This document shows positions 33,438 through 34,278 of a stretch of DNA of 34,278 nt, piece by piece. Position 1 is the first letter of the stretch. Each line of letters begins with the position of its first letter. A program made the translations under genes and the position numbers. This DNA is from Gammaproteobacteria bacterium (GTDB lineage Bacteria; Pseudomonadota; Gammaproteobacteria; WFUO01). The stretch covers positions 1 through 34,278 of the forward strand of contig WFUO01000012.1 in the NCBI GenBank assembly GCA_015484945.1, given 5' to 3'. The notes under the pieces are model-generated. The model ran no database searches, was not told the origin of the DNA, and was given only the letters and a program-made list of their open reading frames with translations.

Positions 33438-34148
33438 CTACCACCTGATCTGCGACGGCGCCAGCCGTTGCCGGTTGCGCTCGTCACGCACGATGCGTCC
33501 GTCACTGAGATGCAGCACCCGGTCGCCAATACGCGCAATATCGGCATTGTGAGTAATGACCAGCGTCGTCATGCCGCGCGCGTTGGCGTCGCTGATCGCC
33601 TCTAGCACGCGGATACCGGTATCGACATCGAGCGCACCAGTGGGCTCGTCACACAACAGAACGTCGGGTTGCTTGGCGATGGCCCTGGCGATGGCGACAC
33701 GCTGTTGCTCACCGCCCGACATCTGGGCCGGAAAGTGATCCTGCCGGTCCCCGAGCCCCACCAGCGCCAGCGCCTCTTCTGGCGGTATGGCGCTCTCGGT
33801 CAGGTCGGTGACCAGGGCAACGTTCTCTCGCGCAGTGAGGCTGGGCACCAGATTGTAGAACTGAAACACGAAACCGATGTGCCGGCGGCGGTAGGCGGTC
33901 ATCTCGGCGTCGCTGTCCAGGTTCAGTGGCTCGCCACGATACAGCAATGTACCCGAGCTTGGCCGGTCCAGGCCACCGATGATGTTGAGCAAGGTGGACT
34001 TGCCACTGCCGGACGGGCCGAGCAAGACGATGAACTCGCCTTCCTCCACGGACATGTCGATGCCGCGCAGGGCGTGAACCTGCACCTCACCCATGTTATA
34101 GGTCTTGGTCAGACCATGGATATCATGGATCACGGCCGTCGTGCTCAT
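33438..34148 (-). CDS. ABC transporter ATP-binding protein (LolD/MacB type)
   Basis: A 236-residue ATPase starting at the ATG at 34148, with GGGACGGGACG upstream. Motifs in order: Walker [11 protein letters not shown]-loop [19 protein letters not shown], signature [16 protein letters not shown], Walker [13 protein letters not shown] and H-loop ITHN. The sequence is that of the FtsE/LolD/MacB subfamily pairing with FtsX-type permeases, consistent with the permease directly downstream. First gene of the ATPase-permease-adaptor operon; the promoter would lie in 34149-34278, where I saw no strong match. Confidence 0.95.
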   Translation of the reverse strand: MSTTAVIHDIHGLTKTYNMGEVQVHALRGIDMSVEEGEFIVLLGPSGSGKSTLLNIIGGLDRPSSGTLLYRGEPLNLDSDAEMTAYRRRHIGFVFQFYNLVPSLTARENVALVTDLTESAIPPEEALALVGLGDRQDHFPAQMSGGEQQRVAIARAIAKQPDVLLCDEPTGALDVDTGIRVLEAISDANARGMTTLVITHNADIARIGDRVLHLSDGRIVRDERNRQRLAPSQIRW

Positions 34149-34278
34149 CGTCCCGTCCCGTATGGTGTGAGGAAACTCGTCCGGATTTGACCCAGGTCAT
34201 GAAGTTGTCATGTTGCTGTGCGATAAGTCTGTTGAAGACGATCCAGACAGGAAAATCCTTAAACATGATAAATCACTA

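Noticed and set aside
1-34278. CRISPR arrays, tRNA or rRNA genes, prophage or toxin-antitoxin modules
   Set aside because: Reading both strands I found no direct-repeat arrays, cloverleaf-like conserved segments or phage structural genes. A tRNA/CRISPR search program would confirm this.

Overview
The window looks like a chromosomal segment of a GC-rich gammaproteobacterium. The evidence is the core gene order (xerC-hslVU-DUF971-ubiE-ubiJ-ubiB, gpmI-envC-ctp-yibQ, secB-gpsA), the glnA/ntrBC nitrogen module with sigma54 signals, the PEP-CTERM proteins, and several sulfur-handling genes (an ArsR protein with the SqrR/BigR cysteine spacing, rhodanese, TusA). A sulfur-oxidiser-like lineage (Chromatiales or relatives) is my inference; the species cannot be named from the sequence alone. 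I saw no rRNA, tRNA, CRISPR array, prophage or full-length transposase gene.

Layout. 1-5662 (+): the 3' end of xerC, the HslVU protease, a DUF971 protein, and three ubiquinone genes (ubiE, ubiJ, ubiB). 5663-6004: an intergenic MITE-like element. 6005-11637 (-): a DJ-1/YajL-type protein, then the cell-envelope string gpmI-envC-ctp-yibQ. 11848-15174 (+): a YgaV/SqrR-like persulfide sensor, a DUF2892 membrane protein, a membrane rhodanese, thioredoxin 2, secB and gpsA. 15168-17573 (-): a large Ser/Thr kinase with PEGA and Sel1 modules. 17949-19448: trmL (-) and a class-1B-type dihydroorotate dehydrogenase (+), divergent. 19437-21922 (-): two paralogous PEP-CTERM proteins and a PDZ-M48 lipoprotein protease. 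22073-27344 (-): ntrC, ntrB, a DUF4124 protein and glnA with sigma54 promoters and NtrC palindromes. 27346-28727 (-): a cation diffusion facilitator and a TusA-family protein with overlapping ends. 28871-29269 (-): a small SpoIIAA-like protein. 29589-29805: a second, inverted copy of the MITE-like element. 29871-34148 (-): an ABC ATPase, a double-FtsX permease and a HlyD-type adaptor.

How the genes work together. The nitrogen module appears self-regulating: glnA carries two NtrC palindromes about 31 bp apart upstream of a -24/-12 promoter, and ntrBC has its own -24/-12 promoter with one perfect and one degenerate NtrC site. The glnA leader also holds a terminator-like hairpin. The ArsR-DUF2892-rhodanese-Trx2 block looks like a reactive-sulfur response unit placed upstream of secB-gpsA.

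Most notable for follow-up are the two-copy TIR element with 4-bp YTAR flanks (CTAG, TTAA), the persulfide-sensor locus, the glnA leader hairpin, the likely GTG start of ntrB, the kinase-PEGA-Sel1 fusion and the paired PEP-CTERM paralogues. I did not find strong evidence for an entirely new biological system.
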